From the NCBI RefSeq assembly GCF_018555685.1, contig NZ_JAFLWW010000012.1:124001-188000 (forward strand): a stretch of 64,000 nucleotides of DNA, read 5' to 3'. The notes beneath the pieces are model-generated. The model did no database searches. It saw only the letters and a list, made by a program, of their open reading frames with translations, and was not told the origin of the DNA. Shown piece by piece: positions 1 through 9,301 of this stretch. The DNA is from Aminobacter anthyllidis (GTDB lineage Bacteria; Pseudomonadota; Alphaproteobacteria; Rhizobiales; Rhizobiaceae). Numbering within the stretch: position 1 is the stretch's first letter; every line of letters starts with the position of its first letter. Position numbers and translations under genes: made by a program.

Positions 1-41
1 GCGCTTTGCCAGATGACCTAGGGTGAGGGCGCAAGCAAGGA

Positions 42-645
42 GTGGATATGGTTTTCCGACTGAAGGAGCTGCTCGGCAAGAGGTTTGATGAAGAAGTGCA
101 ATTCTTCAAAGCCTGGCAGAAGGACAAGAAGGGCGTAGGAGCCCTCATCCCCACTTCGATTTATGCGGCGCGCCGGATGGCAAGCGTCATCAACCCGCGG
201 TCCGGAATGCCGATCCTAGAGCTTGGCGCGGGAACCGGCGTCATCACCAATGGCAATCCTGGAGAGGGGCATCAAACCGCATCAGTTGGTGTCGGTCGAA
301 AACTCTAGGAATTTCTACGACGGCCTGGTGCAACGCTTCCCGGGCGTGGACTTCAGATTGGGCAACGCATTTGCGCTGAATGAAGTTCTGGGTGAGCGCA
401 GGGGTGAACAATTCGATTGCGTGGTCAGTGCAGTCCCGCTGTTGAGCTTTCCTATGGAACAGCGCGTTGCCCTGATTGAGGATCTGCTTGCCCGCATTCC
501 TGCCGGACGGCCGGTAATTCAAATCACCTATGGGCCTCTGTCGCCGGTGATCAAGATGCCCGACCGCTACGTGGTTTCTCACTATGACTTCGTCGTCCGT
601 AACATACCACCGGCACAGCTCTGGACCTATCGACGAGCAGTCTAG
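42..645 (+). pseudogene. pmtA: PmtA-type phosphatidylethanolamine N-methyltransferase, frameshifted
   Basis: The family methylates phosphatidylethanolamine with S-adenosylmethionine toward phosphatidylcholine at the inner membrane. The first part, best started at ATG 48 after AAGGAG at 37-42, runs to the SAM-binding motif LELGAGTGVIT. The continuation AILERGIKPHQLVSVENS follows in another frame from about 250, ending at TAG 643-645. Intact homologues read GVITKAILERG, so one extra base near 250 (ACCAATGGCAATC) explains the break. After correction the product is about 200 residues, the usual length, so this is a nearly complete gene inactivated by a single insertion, or a sequencing error. The neighbours give no lipid-synthesis context. 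Family assignment comes from the SAM motif and the order of the conserved blocks. Confidence 0.72.
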
Positions 646-768
646 CCAAATCCGGCACCCGAAGGGCCGACCGCGCGGAGGTGTATGCAATCAGGCCCCA
701 TGTGAAATTGCCATCAGTGCGCTTTCATTTTTGCTGGGTCTATGCTGGATCGGCTCTCGAATAGAAGC

Positions 769-1335
769 CTACTTCTCCACTTTGTCGAAAACAGCTAGAT
801 CAGCGGTTGGCGGGATCTTTTCGGAAAAGAGGAAGGTCACTGGACCAAGTTTCAACGCCTTGGCGATCGCGGCAATCGTGTCCACGCTGATGTTGCCGCT
901 TGCCCGTTGCAGTTTCGTGAACGTCGCCTCCGCCACGCCGATGAGTTCGGCCATCTCATAGCGGTGCAAAGTACGTCGTTGTCGCTCAAAATCAATGATG
1001 CGCGCCAGTCGTTTGCGGATCGCATTTTCGTCCAACCGATGCGCCCATTCCGGAACTTTCTTACGGCCGGCGAGCAGTCCTGCAACAGACACTTGCAAGC
1101 CGTTTGCCATAATCTGCAGCGTCGTCAATGTGACATTATTTTTCTGACGCACAGTCTGAATATAGGTTCGGTAGGCGAGTTTCTCGCCGTCGGCGGTCCG
1201 AAACAGCTCGGCCATATGCATATGGGATAGGCCGCGTTTGGCTCTCTCCCGCTCAAGCATCAGAGCAATGTTGACGCGCAACGGGTTGTTGACCACGCCT
1301 CCGTCGTCTCGTTTCATAAATCGATGTAGTCGCAC
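769..1335 (-). CDS. XRE-family regulator with two helix-turn-helix domains
   Basis: Predicted cytoplasmic DNA-binding protein of up to 188 residues. Two Cro/C1-type segments can be seen, one around residues 20-70 (NIALMLERERAKRGLS, then TLQIMANGLQVSVAGL) and one around residues 110-170 (RRTLHRYEMAELIGVAEATF, then TIAAIAKALKLGPVTFLF). The second fits the fold better. The frame opens at GTG 1335; ATG 1317 (MKRDDGG) is an alternative, and neither has a clear Shine-Dalgarno sequence. It is divergent from the small exported proteins that start at 1414, so the roughly 80-base gap probably holds both promoters and this protein may control them. Its target is unknown. It could be an orphan element regulator or the antitoxin-like half of a lost pair. 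Confidence 0.6.
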   Translation of the reverse strand: MRLHRFMKRDDGGVVNNPLRVNIALMLERERAKRGLSHMHMAELFRTADGEKLAYRTYIQTVRQKNNVTLTTLQIMANGLQVSVAGLLAGRKKVPEWAHRLDENAIRKRLARIIDFERQRRTLHRYEMAELIGVAEATFTKLQRASGNISVDTIAAIAKALKLGPVTFLFSEKIPPTADLAVFDKVEK

Positions 1336-1413
1336 AAACCTGCCTTTTTGACCTGTCCTTTTTCGCGCGGATCATCCATAGTAAACTGTCAAATCTGCAG
1401 CGAGGAAAAGGCT

Positions 1414-2016
1414 ATGACCATACTAAAATTCCTGCTGGGGGGTGCCGTCGCCATCGCGGGCGCCGCAGCTCTTCCATCCCAATCAAAAGCGTCGGAATGG
1501 GGCTGTCAGGTACTCCTATGTCTTTCCGGCGACTGGCAAGGCACCCCCTCGTGCCACCCGCCAATTTACAAGTTGATTGCGGCGATGGAAGCCCCGGGTT
1601 TTAATTGGCCGACCTGTCCGCAAGCCAACTCCAGCGCGGCGAGATTTGAGAAGTATGAGGATTGTCCGTCTGGCTGGCAAGCAGTTGCCAGCTCCGAATC
1701 CGATCGGCCGGGCTTAGGTCAAGAACGGAACATCTGCCGCATCGCGGCCGATAGGCTCTCCCTGCCCGTCGTTTTCAAAAACAACGCCCTCGGCGGGCAT
1801 CATGGAGACGGATCACGTCAGGTCCAAGTCGAAATCGACGGTAAGGTGGTGACGGCAACAATCCAGACCGCGGGGAATGATCGAGGGCATTCCCTTGGTA
1901 ATGGCCCCACCTACTACGCCATCCCTCGACCGATGCGCGGAAAGCCCTGGTTCATCGAGTATGATGACGCGAACGGCGTGCGCCAGGAAAGCTGGTTCAA
2001 TCTCAACATGCCATGA
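1414..2016 (+). CDS. Exported TrbM-like small protein
   Basis: A 200-residue protein. ATG 1414 is preferred over upstream starts because GAGGAAAAGG at 1402-1411 precedes it and the protein then begins directly with a Sec signal peptide ([10 protein letters not shown], hydrophobic core, cleavage near SKASEWG). The mature start [19 protein letters not shown] followed by HPPIYKL resembles the Cys-rich segment of TrbM/KikA-like proteins that accompany conjugation systems. At least six cysteines in the mature part suggest periplasmic disulfides. It overlaps the next gene by ATGA at 2013-2016, so the two are probably translated together. No other transfer gene lies nearby, so a conjugation role is only inferred; it could equally be a stray periplasmic cargo protein. 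Confidence 0.6.
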   Translation: MTILKFLLGGAVAIAGAAALPSQSKASEWGCQVLLCLSGDWQGTPSCHPPIYKLIAAMEAPGFNWPTCPQANSSAARFEKYEDCPSGWQAVASSESDRPGLGQERNICRIAADRLSLPVVFKNNALGGHHGDGSRQVQVEIDGKVVTATIQTAGNDRGHSLGNGPTYYAIPRPMRGKPWFIEYDDANGVRQESWFNLNMP

Positions 2017-2534
2017 GCCGGGCGATCACGCAGGACGATGCACGATGGGGTCGCAATTCAGGGAGGTTTGTAGTGTTCAAGGCGCTTCTCCTGTCCACGG
2101 TGATTTTGAACACAGGCCCAGTGTTGACGGCGGCGGCTAGTCAGAGCGACAAGCCGCGCTCAGGCGTGGACAATCCTATGTGGCCCGCTTCACTGAAATG
2201 GGATTGCAAGACCGCCGCCAAAATCGTGTGTGAGCGTGATGGCAGTTGCTCGGTGGCTGAGGACCACACTGGATTTGTGCTGAACTACGGCAGCAACGAA
2301 GCTGAGTTCCCGGCCAGCAATGTCAGGATCAAACGCCACTATCAACAGACCGTGCAGGCAAGCCCTTTGCAGCAGGAAGTCAAAGTCGAACTGGCCGACA
2401 ATCGCGTACTCTGGCTGACGGCCGTGGATGCCAGCCGCACTTATTCCGAAGCGTGGGTCGGCGCACTGAGCGAGTTGAAGGGTGGCGCGGTACTGATGGA
2501 ATCCGAGGGTGTCTATTGCATGCCGCGTAAGTGA
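2013..2534 (+). CDS. Small secreted protein, unknown function
   Basis: I do not recognise the family. The frame opens at ATG 2013, overlapping the stop of the TrbM-like gene, and gives 173 residues. A second start, GTG 2073, sits seven bases after GGAGG and makes the protein begin with a clean signal peptide ([20 protein letters not shown]), which I favour; the mature protein would then be about 130 residues. The mature part has three or four cysteines ([23 protein letters not shown]) and a predicted beta-rich middle ([17 protein letters not shown]). Location is presumably periplasmic. It forms a two-gene unit with the upstream TrbM-like gene and is followed by a strong hairpin. Confidence 0.55.
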   Translation: MSRAITQDDARWGRNSGRFVVFKALLLSTVILNTGPVLTAAASQSDKPRSGVDNPMWPASLKWDCKTAAKIVCERDGSCSVAEDHTGFVLNYGSNEAEFPASNVRIKRHYQQTVQASPLQQEVKVELADNRVLWLTAVDASRTYSEAWVGALSELKGGAVLMESEGVYCMPRK

Positions 2535-2556
2535 GTGCGCCGAGAGGGCAGGGGAG

Positions 2557-2580
2557 CGAGGCCGGTATGGTCCGGCCTCG
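2557..2580 (+). terminator. Terminator-like hairpin after the exported-protein pair
   Basis: CGAGGCCGG at 2557-2565 pairs perfectly with CCGGCCTCG at 2572-2580 around a six-base loop: nine GC-rich base pairs starting 22 bases after the stop codon. There is no U-run, so it may act as an mRNA-stabilising or Rho-assisted stop rather than a classical intrinsic terminator. Confidence 0.55.
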
Positions 2581-2885
2581 AGCGGCAGGCACTGCGAGGC
2601 GGTTGAGCGCCTCATGGGTGCGAGCTGGCGAAGTGCGCGGACATGGTCGATCGGGATCGGACTGCACGGCGGTCCGATATGGACGCTTGTTGAATGCAGC
2701 AGGCCGTGGACGGCCTACGCGACGTGGAGCAGCCGACCCCTCGCTCCGCTCTCAGTTTGATGCGATGTTTCGCCCTGCAGGACCGAAGAGCAAATTTTTT
2801 TGTGTAAACATCTTTTTTACCCTTACATTCTTTCAAAGCGACCACCAAATCTTCGGCATTGATTTTTTTATTGCCGAGGGAAACA
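2581..2885. other. Intergenic region before the CBASS pair
   Basis: No gene is supported here. The first 200 bases are GC-rich like the surroundings. From about 2790 to 2885 composition changes to markedly AT-rich, with T-runs near 2797, 2814 and 2864, and probably carries the promoter of the downstream effector gene. GAGGG at 2876-2880 is its ribosome-binding site. Confidence 0.5.
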
Positions 2886-3734
2886 ATGTCGCTTTCGCCC
2901 GAAATACTCGTCGGATACCTGCGCAAAGAATATAAGAGTGCCGCGAGCCACCGTGTGTTCTTGTTTTGGCTGCAACTGCTTGTGGCTTTGCCGGGCGCTA
3001 TCTCGGTCATCACAATCGACGAGACATTGACCTATTTCCTGACCATCGGTGCCGTGGTCCTGTTGGTGATATGGTGGCTGGCTTACAGCCGCTACCAGCG
3101 TACTCGGGACGCGGCCGAGACCGCGAGGCGAACGGCCCTGCTCGTTGGTGGCCTTGGGTACAAAATGTCGGCCGACGAAACCCTCGCGTTCCGGGCTAAG
3201 ATGACGATCAGCGAGGAAGAAGCCGAAGCGTCGATCAAGGCCGACTATTACAATACCCGGATCCCGGCGGGTCCCGCGCGCCTCGCCGAAATGCTTCACG
3301 AGTCGGCATTCTACACAGCCGCACTGCAGAAAATCAGCGCATTCGCGATGATGGCCCTGTTTGTCGTGCTTGTCGTGGCCTTCGCAGCGGTTGCATTCGC
3401 GGCTCTGCCGTATGTCGAACATGCTACGGCCCTCATCATCATGCGGATTTTCCTCGCGCTGATGGTGTTCTGGATGTCCACGGACGTTCTGGGCGCCTGC
3501 CTCGCTCACCGTAGCGCCGCCGCCGAGATCGAGCGCGTCAAGACCAGGCTGCAGATCGCGCGCAAGGACAATTATCCCCTGCACGACGTGATGATGATCA
3601 TGGGGGACTACAATGCGGCCGTCGGAAGCGCCCCGGAAGTCGTCCCTTGGGCTTATGACCTCTCAGCCCCGAAGCTCAACCGCATGTGGGACGAATATAT
3701 CGCCAACGTCCATCAGGTCGTAGTGCACGCATGA
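2886..3734 (+). CDS. S-4TM-type membrane effector of a CBASS module
   Basis: A 282-residue protein from ATG 2886 after GAGGG. Four hydrophobic segments are visible: about residues 24-44, 48-67, 155-178 and 186-206, arranged as two hairpins separated by a charged cytosolic stretch of roughly 90 residues. Size, 2+2 topology and position directly before a CD-NTase match the S-4TM effector family predicted for nucleotide-second-messenger defence systems. In such systems the phage-triggered cyclic nucleotide activates the membrane protein, which damages the inner membrane and aborts infection; that role is inferred from the family. The stop overlaps the next start as ATGA (3731-3734), indicating translational coupling. 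The ligand-binding site cannot be seen by eye. Confidence 0.72.
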   Translation: MSLSPEILVGYLRKEYKSAASHRVFLFWLQLLVALPGAISVITIDETLTYFLTIGAVVLLVIWWLAYSRYQRTRDAAETARRTALLVGGLGYKMSADETLAFRAKMTISEEEAEASIKADYYNTRIPAGPARLAEMLHESAFYTAALQKISAFAMMALFVVLVVAFAAVAFAALPYVEHATALIIMRIFLALMVFWMSTDVLGACLAHRSAAAEIERVKTRLQIARKDNYPLHDVMMIMGDYNAAVGSAPEVVPWAYDLSAPKLNRMWDEYIANVHQVVVHA

Positions 3735-5179
3735 AGTTGCTCAATCATTTCGGCGACTTCCTGAAAGATGAAGTCAACCTCAACCAGACACGCATCGGAA
3801 GCCTCGAAACCAGCATCGACGCGATCGAGGCCTATATCGACGGATCCGAGTGGGCCGACATTATCGTTGACTGGGTGCCGCAAGGATCCTGGGCGCACAA
3901 GACCATCATCAAGCCCGTCGACAAAGGTGAGTTCGACGCTGACCTTCTCGTTTATGTAAATCCTGTCGAAGGGTGGGAGGCCAAAGATTACATCAACGAT
4001 CTCTATGCCCAGTTCCGCGCCAGCGACACCTACCGAGAAATGGTCAGGCGGTGGTCGCACTGCGTCACAGTAACCTATGCCAACGACAAGAAGATCGATG
4101 TCGCCCCGTGCGTGGTCGGCCGGCTCGTCAACGGCCAGCTTGAAGTCTGCAATCGTGATGCAAACGTTTTCGAGCGAACGGAGCCGCAGCAATACACGGC
4201 CTGGCTGATCGAGCGGAACGGGTGGACGGGATCGAACACGTTCAGGAAGGTCACCAGGCTGATCAAGTACATGCGGGACATCAAGACCCGATTTACCTGC
4301 TCGTCGGTGCTGTTGACCACCATGCTCGGCGAGCGGGTGACAAGCCAGGACAGCGGCCAGGCCTATGTGGCCGACGTCCCGACCGCGCTGAAGACAATAT
4401 TCGGCCGCTGGGACGATTGGCTTCAGATCAACGCGACCAAACCTGCCGTTCGCAACCCATACCTGTGGAATGAGGACTTCGCAGCCGGCCTGGCCCAAGA
4501 ACAGTGGACAAATCTCCGGGACAAAATTCACACCTACCGGCAGTGGGTCGACGAAGCTTACGACGAGCCGAACCAGAATGAGAGCATCAGCAAATGGCGC
4601 CGAGTCTTTGGCGACAAGTTTGCGAAGAACGTCGACACCGAGGCGGCAGTGTCCGTATCCAAAGCCGCAGCAAATATCATTACGGAATCTGCAGGCGCAC
4701 TGGCCGACGTGGCGGGCGATTTGATTGCCCTGCTGAAGCGTTATGGGGGGAGGGTGATCACCCCGGACTTTCCGCATCTACCCTATATGCGGCAGCCCAA
4801 ATGGCGACGGTCGCCCGGACAGGGCATAGCCGTAAACATCAAGGCGTCCCTTTATCAATCCAAGGGCTACAATAGGATCCGAGATGTTCAGTCGCTCGAA
4901 TTGCTGCCGGCGGGTCGTGCGATCGAGTTTCGAGCTGTGACGGCAACGGGTCTCCCGTTCCCCACAGACTTTGACGTGCAGTGGCGCGTCACTAACACCG
5001 ATGAGGAAGCAAGACAAAGGGGTCAGCTGCGAGGTGGCTTTGAAAGCTCCGACACCCACGGCCAACGCTGGGAAACTCTGCAATATCGAGGCGTTCACAT
5101 TGCTGAGGCCTTTGTGATCAGAAAGCAGGACAGGTCTCTCGTGGGAGTCAGCAAGCCGTTCTATGTGGCGATTGAATAG
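3731..5179 (+). CDS. CD-NTase (CBASS cyclic oligonucleotide synthase) with probable AGS-C sensor domain
   Basis: A 482-residue protein starting at ATG 3731 inside the effector's stop. The nucleotidyltransferase core shows the G52-S53 motif (VPQGSWAHKT), the paired acids D69 and D71 (GEFDADLLVYV) and a third acid D123 (KKIDVAPCVV), the expected metal-binding triad of SMODS/cGAS-like enzymes, so it should be active. An OAS-like helical part follows (TRLIKYMRDIKTRFTCSSVL). From about residue 375 a separate beta-rich domain (IEFRAVTATGLPFPTDFDVQ, then the end FYVAIE) resembles the AGS-C sensor domain found fused to some of these enzymes. It would make a cyclic di- or trinucleotide after phage sensing and activate the S-4TM partner. 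No Cap2/Cap3 or HORMA/TRIP13 genes follow, so this fits a minimal type I system. Product and clade cannot be read from sequence alone. Confidence 0.82.
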   Translation: MKLLNHFGDFLKDEVNLNQTRIGSLETSIDAIEAYIDGSEWADIIVDWVPQGSWAHKTIIKPVDKGEFDADLLVYVNPVEGWEAKDYINDLYAQFRASDTYREMVRRWSHCVTVTYANDKKIDVAPCVVGRLVNGQLEVCNRDANVFERTEPQQYTAWLIERNGWTGSNTFRKVTRLIKYMRDIKTRFTCSSVLLTTMLGERVTSQDSGQAYVADVPTALKTIFGRWDDWLQINATKPAVRNPYLWNEDFAAGLAQEQWTNLRDKIHTYRQWVDEAYDEPNQNESISKWRRVFGDKFAKNVDTEAAVSVSKAAANIITESAGALADVAGDLIALLKRYGGRVITPDFPHLPYMRQPKWRRSPGQGIAVNIKASLYQSKGYNRIRDVQSLELLPAGRAIEFRAVTATGLPFPTDFDVQWRVTNTDEEARQRGQLRGGFESSDTHGQRWETLQYRGVHIAEAFVIRKQDRSLVGVSKPFYVAIE

Positions 5180-5595
5180 GGCGGCAGGCCATTCTTCCAC
5201 CTCTGGAACCTAACAAGTTCAGGTTGATGTATGAATTGCGACACGCTAAAGTTGCATAATATTAGTTATGGAACTTTCCTAACACATTGAAATATAACAC
5301 CTATTTTAGCAGCCCAGCCATGTGGCGGAACGCGCTCAGTGCGGACGCCTGAAACGCTTGATCGAGAGAACTGGTAGTAACGGTCCGCCCGATTACGATA
5401 GAAGGGGAGCCGCTTCTGCGCTTGATAATGCGCAGGCCGGATGGGGTGCCGGCCAAGTCCTTCAGAGCAATGGTACCGCGTGGCGTTCGCGACACCCGGC
5501 CTCGCAAAGGTTCGTGTCTGTGGCGAGGCGTTCCGGCGCCCTTCGTCGGCGCGTAAGGCATTCATCGGGGTTTGGTACGGACTGGTTTCACACAC
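5180..5595. other. Intergenic region between CBASS and acsA2
   Basis: About 415 bases without a convincing gene. A minus-strand frame at 5301-5561 has amino-acid-like composition but no family I know and no ribosome-binding site. The AT-rich part holds the palindromic motif at 5251-5276, listed separately. Confidence 0.4.
5251..5276. repeat. Palindromic motif CATAA-N6-TTATG, copy 1
   Basis: The core CATAA-TATTAG-TTATG is an inverted repeat followed by GAACTT. A second copy at 28769-28794 keeps the arms and the GAACTT tail and matches at 21 of 26 positions by eye. It looks like an operator or the shared end of a vanished element. Confidence 0.45.
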
Positions 5596-7566
5596 TCAGA
5601 CCGCCAGCTGCGGCAGGTTCCTGAACAGCTGCAGCGCCTCGGGGTTGGCGAGCGCTTCCTTGTTCTTCACGGCACGGCCGTGAACCACGTCGCGCACCGC
5701 CAGCTCGGTGATCTTGCCGGACTTGGTGCGCGGAATGTCGGTGACCGCGACGATCCTGGCCGGCACATGACGCGGGCTGGCGCCGGTGCGAATCCTGGCG
5801 CAGATGCGCTTTTCCAGAGCCTCGTCCAGGCTAACGCCGGCGGCTAGGCGCACGAACAGCACGACGCGGACGTCATTGTCGAAATCCTGGCCGATGCAGA
5901 GCGCCTCGAGGATTTCCGGCATCTGCTCGACCTGATTGTAGATTTCGGCCGTGCCGATCCGGACCCCGCCCGGATTGAGAGTCGCATCCGAGCGGCCATG
6001 GATGATCATGCCCCCATGGGCCGTCCATTCGGCGAAGTCGCCATGGCACCAGACATTGTCGAACCGCTCGAAATACGCCGCCTGGTATTTCTTGCCGTCA
6101 GGGTCGTTCCAGAAGCCGATCGGCATCGACGGGAACGCCTTGGTGCAGACCAGTTCGCCCTTTTCCTGGCGGATTGATTTGCCGTCATCGTCCCAGACAT
6201 CGACGGCGAGGCCGAGGCCCGGCCCCTGGATCTCGCCGGTCCAGACCGGCAGGGTCGGCACGCCGAGCACAAAGCAGGAGACGATGTCGGTGCCGCCGGA
6301 AACCGAGGCCAGATGCACGTCCTTCTTGATGCCGTCATAGACGAAGCGAAAATCCTCCGGCGACAGCGGCGACCCCGTGGAGGAGATGGCGCGCACCGTG
6401 GACAGATCATGCGTGCGGATCGGCTTGAGACCGGCCTTACGCACGGAATCGATGAACTTGGCCGAGGTGCCGAAGAAGGTCATTTCCTCGGCGTCGGCGA
6501 AATCGAACAGCGCATTGCCATCGGGATAGAAGGGCGAGCCGTCGTAGAGCAGAAGCGTCGCGCCGGAGGCGAGGCCCGAGACCAGCCAGTTCCACATCAT
6601 CCAGCCGCAAGTGGTGAAGTAGAAGAAGCGATCGCCGTCGAGGAGACCGGCATGCAGCCGGTGTTCCTTGACATGCTGGATCAGCGTTCCGCCGGCCGAG
6701 TGGACGATGCATTTGGGAATGCCGGTCGTGCCCGAGGAGAACAGGATGTAGAGCGGATGGGCGAAGGGCAGCCGCTCGAAGCTGACCGTCCTGGCGGCGA
6801 AGGACGAGAGCGCCTCTTCGAGCGCGGCCGCCTTGTCGATGGTGGCGGCGACATCGCTTGACGTGCCGAGATAGTCGACGATGAGCACCTTGCGCACGCT
6901 CGCGAGCTTCTCGGCCACGGCGCGCACCTTGTCGGCGACCTCGATCGCCTTGCCACTATACCAATAGCCATCCGGTGCGATGAAGACGACCGGCTCAATC
7001 TGGCCGAAGCGGTCGAGCACGCCCTGCTCGCCGAAATCGGGCGAGCAGGACGACCAGACGGCGCCGATCGAGGCCGCGGCCAGCATGGCGGCGACGGTCT
7101 CAGGCATATTGGGCATCATCGCGGCGATGCGGTCGCCTTCTTTGACCCCGAGCGACACGAACAGCTGCTGCAGGCGCGAGGTCAGCGCATGGAGCTCATT
7201 CCAGGAGAGCCGGCGCTCGACCTTGTCCTCGCCGCGAAAGACGATGGCCTCCCCGGCCCCGGTCTTCTTCAAGAGATTCTCTGCGAAGTTCAGGGTCGCG
7301 TCGGGAAAGAACGAGGCACCCGGCATCTTTTCGCCATCGACAAGTACGCGCTCGCCCTTGTGGCCGACAAGCTCGCAGGAGTCCCAGACAAGGCTCCAGA
7401 ACGCCTCGCGGTCGTCGATCGACCAGCGATGGAGCGTAAAATACGACCCCAAAGAGAGGTCGAAGCGAGAAGAAGCCTGGGCTGCGAAGCTGGATAGTGG
7501 GCTCTGCTCGATCTGGCAGGACTTCGGAGCCCAAAGTGGCGCCTGTGCTTCTTCAGTCGATATCAT
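5596..7566 (-). CDS. acsA2: Acetoacetyl-CoA synthetase
   Basis: A 656-residue adenylate-forming enzyme that ligates acetoacetate to CoA with ATP (EC 6.2.1.16) in the cytoplasm, feeding ketone bodies and the 3-hydroxybutyrate from PHB into central metabolism. The AMP-binding signature [13 protein letters not shown], the motifs [11 protein letters not shown] and [12 protein letters not shown] typical of the acetoacetate branch, the hinge WCHGDFAEW with [12 protein letters not shown], and the catalytic lysine region [11 protein letters not shown] near the C terminus are all present. Length is normal for the family. It is read alone; the 3-hydroxybutyrate-dehydrogenase-like SDR at 23.9 kb would supply acetoacetate. 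The symbol follows the Sinorhizobium gene and is by analogy. Confidence 0.9.
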   Translation of the reverse strand: MISTEEAQAPLWAPKSCQIEQSPLSSFAAQASSRFDLSLGSYFTLHRWSIDDREAFWSLVWDSCELVGHKGERVLVDGEKMPGASFFPDATLNFAENLLKKTGAGEAIVFRGEDKVERRLSWNELHALTSRLQQLFVSLGVKEGDRIAAMMPNMPETVAAMLAAASIGAVWSSCSPDFGEQGVLDRFGQIEPVVFIAPDGYWYSGKAIEVADKVRAVAEKLASVRKVLIVDYLGTSSDVAATIDKAAALEEALSSFAARTVSFERLPFAHPLYILFSSGTTGIPKCIVHSAGGTLIQHVKEHRLHAGLLDGDRFFYFTTCGWMMWNWLVSGLASGATLLLYDGSPFYPDGNALFDFADAEEMTFFGTSAKFIDSVRKAGLKPIRTHDLSTVRAISSTGSPLSPEDFRFVYDGIKKDVHLASVSGGTDIVSCFVLGVPTLPVWTGEIQGPGLGLAVDVWDDDGKSIRQEKGELVCTKAFPSMPIGFWNDPDGKKYQAAYFERFDNVWCHGDFAEWTAHGGMIIHGRSDATLNPGGVRIGTAEIYNQVEQMPEILEALCIGQDFDNDVRVVLFVRLAAGVSLDEALEKRICARIRTGASPRHVPARIVAVTDIPRTKSGKITELAVRDVVHGRAVKNKEALANPEALQLFRNLPQLAV

Positions 7567-8314
7567 CGTTTAGCCAGCTCAATATTACGAGAACAATTGC
7601 ACGGGATTTGACCGACGTTAGAGATCGCGGGCGAACAAAAGCCTGTCTGGCCCGCGGGTCGGCGAGCCCCCTGGTCACGGAGCAAGTCGGTCAAATTACC
7701 CAGTAGTGGTGGGCTTGATCCGCTTGATCCCGTGACCTCAGCCTGCAAGCAAGGTCTTGAGATCGATTTCGGGATCGCCAACAATCTCAGGGGGGATTTG
7801 CCGGCTTGTACGGCTTTTCCTTGCCGACTATCGTCATAGCCGGCACGCTCCGCCTGCTCAATGGCATTGCCAACGCTCTCCAGCCTGATCCGCGCACCCT
7901 TCGGGAATGACCAGCTCGCTAAGCTAACATTAGAAAGGCTACAGCCGTTCGATAGGGCGTTTTGCGCAAAAGGGCCGCCATTGTGAAACAAATGCCCCAT
8001 TCAGCGGCGGAAAGTGAAATGCCGACCAATCGCCTACCGTTTGCGCGACGGGCGATGATTTGGCGACCATCTGCCCCGAAGCGCCTACTTATCAATACGC
8101 GATGCTCCCTATAGCTGGCGACAAAGTTCCGCTGCTGATAGAGCAGTATGTTTCACCGACTGGAGCGAACTGCGCCAGGCGTTGCATCCCGATCTCGTTT
8201 TTGGAGGAAAACTTACAGCATCTGGTGTCAGTGTTAAGGCGACCGGGGCGTTAAGAACGCTACGCGGTGCGTAAGCTGAAACCCGCCAAAAGCGGGATCA
8301 AAAAGGGGAATATC
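7567..8314. other. Gene-poor region upstream of the ABC transporter
   Basis: About 750 bases with no gene I can support. Frames at 7563-8000 (minus) and 8060-8254 (plus) have no recognisable motif or start signal. The last 60 bases presumably hold the promoter of the substrate-binding protein gene, whose ribosome-binding site AAAAGGGGA lies at 8300-8308. Confidence 0.4.
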
Positions 8315-9190
8315 ATGTCGATCATCATTACCCGCAGACTCCTCATCCAAGCAGCCTCCGCAATAGCCGTGGGGGTTATCGCCCTTCAGGCGAACTTTGC
8401 ATCAGCTCAAACCAATCCCGGTCCGCTTTCCCAAAGGATAGCGAAGGGCGAGCCGATCCGGCTCGGTTTTTCCGATGAAGTACCCGGCGCATACCTCGGC
8501 AAGGATGGTAAGCCCACCGGCTTCGTCAACATAATGACTTTGGGCATCCTGAAGAAGATGGGGTACACCAATATCGAGTCGGTGCAGACCGAATGGGGTG
8601 GACTGATACCAGCCTTGCAAGCTGGGCGATCCGATATCATCACCGGTGGCATGTTCATCCTCGCCTCGCGATGCAAGAATGTGGCCTTCTCCGAGCCTAT
8701 CTTCAAAATGTCAGATGCATTTATTGTTCCGAAGGGCAACCCGAAGGGTCTTCGCAACTACGATGACGTGAAGAAGAGCGGGGCCACAATTGTTGCCGCG
8801 ACCGGTACGGCCAACATTGAAAATGCCAAGGCCGCTGGCGTTGATCCTGCCAAGATAATGGAAGTGCCGAGCCCCGTTGAGCTTCTTGCTGCGGTCAAGG
8901 CAGGGCGTGCGGACGTTGGAGCGAGCACATCCGTCGTAGTGGAGCAACTTGCGTCCAGCACGAATGGAGAGCTCGAAGCAACTGATCCCTCGGCGATGCC
9001 GAAGGAACTTTTCAACTGGGGCGCGATTGGCTTCCGGAAGGAAGACGCCGATTTCATCCCGGCTTTCAACAAGGCTCTTAAGGAATATCTCGGTTCTGAC
9101 GAGATGATGAAGGCTGTAGCTGAGTACGGCTATAGCAAGACCCTGCTGCCCGGGGACGAAAAAGCTGACTGGATCTGCGCAAACAGGTAG
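8315..9190 (+). CDS. Periplasmic substrate-binding protein, EhuB-like
   Basis: A 291-residue solute receptor of the polar amino acid/ectoine class. ATG 8315 follows AAAAGGGGA and gives a Sec signal peptide (RRLLIQAASAIAVGVIAL, cleavage after ASAQT). The SBP_bac_3 fold is marked by IRLGFSDEVPGAYLGKDGKP, GRSDIITGGMFI and RCKNVAFSEPIFKMSDAF; the last block is close to that of ectoine/hydroxyectoine receptors (EhuB). It is the first gene of a four-gene transporter and is separated from the permeases by a strong hairpin, which usually raises receptor mRNA over permease mRNA. The substrate is not proven: neighbours (M24 enzymes, glycine and sarcosine metabolism) also suit other N-methylated or cyclic amino acids. 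Confidence 0.82.
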   Translation: MSIIITRRLLIQAASAIAVGVIALQANFASAQTNPGPLSQRIAKGEPIRLGFSDEVPGAYLGKDGKPTGFVNIMTLGILKKMGYTNIESVQTEWGGLIPALQAGRSDIITGGMFILASRCKNVAFSEPIFKMSDAFIVPKGNPKGLRNYDDVKKSGATIVAATGTANIENAKAAGVDPAKIMEVPSPVELLAAVKAGRADVGASTSVVVEQLASSTNGELEATDPSAMPKELFNWGAIGFRKEDADFIPAFNKALKEYLGSDEMMKAVAEYGYSKTLLPGDEKADWICANR

Positions 9191-9200
9191 TCAATCTCAT

Positions 9201-9228
9201 GCGGCGAACCTAGTGTTAGGTTCGCCGC
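9201..9228 (+). terminator. Perfect 12-bp hairpin between receptor and permease genes
   Basis: GCGGCGAACCTA at 9201-9212 pairs fully with TAGGTTCGCCGC at 9217-9228 around a four-base loop, 10 bases after the receptor stop. With no U-run it is more likely an mRNA-stabilising or partial-termination element that sets subunit stoichiometry. Confidence 0.7.
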
Positions 9229-9301
9229 GCCTATTTGGTAGCAAATGCCCTCACGGGCGAACGCTCCAGTTGAACGGCGCTGGAGGGAAAGCTCTAGCGG
9301 C

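Noticed and set aside
7563-8000. Long minus-strand frame upstream of the ABC transporter
   Set aside because: No recognisable motif, no ribosome-binding site, composition of chance reading.
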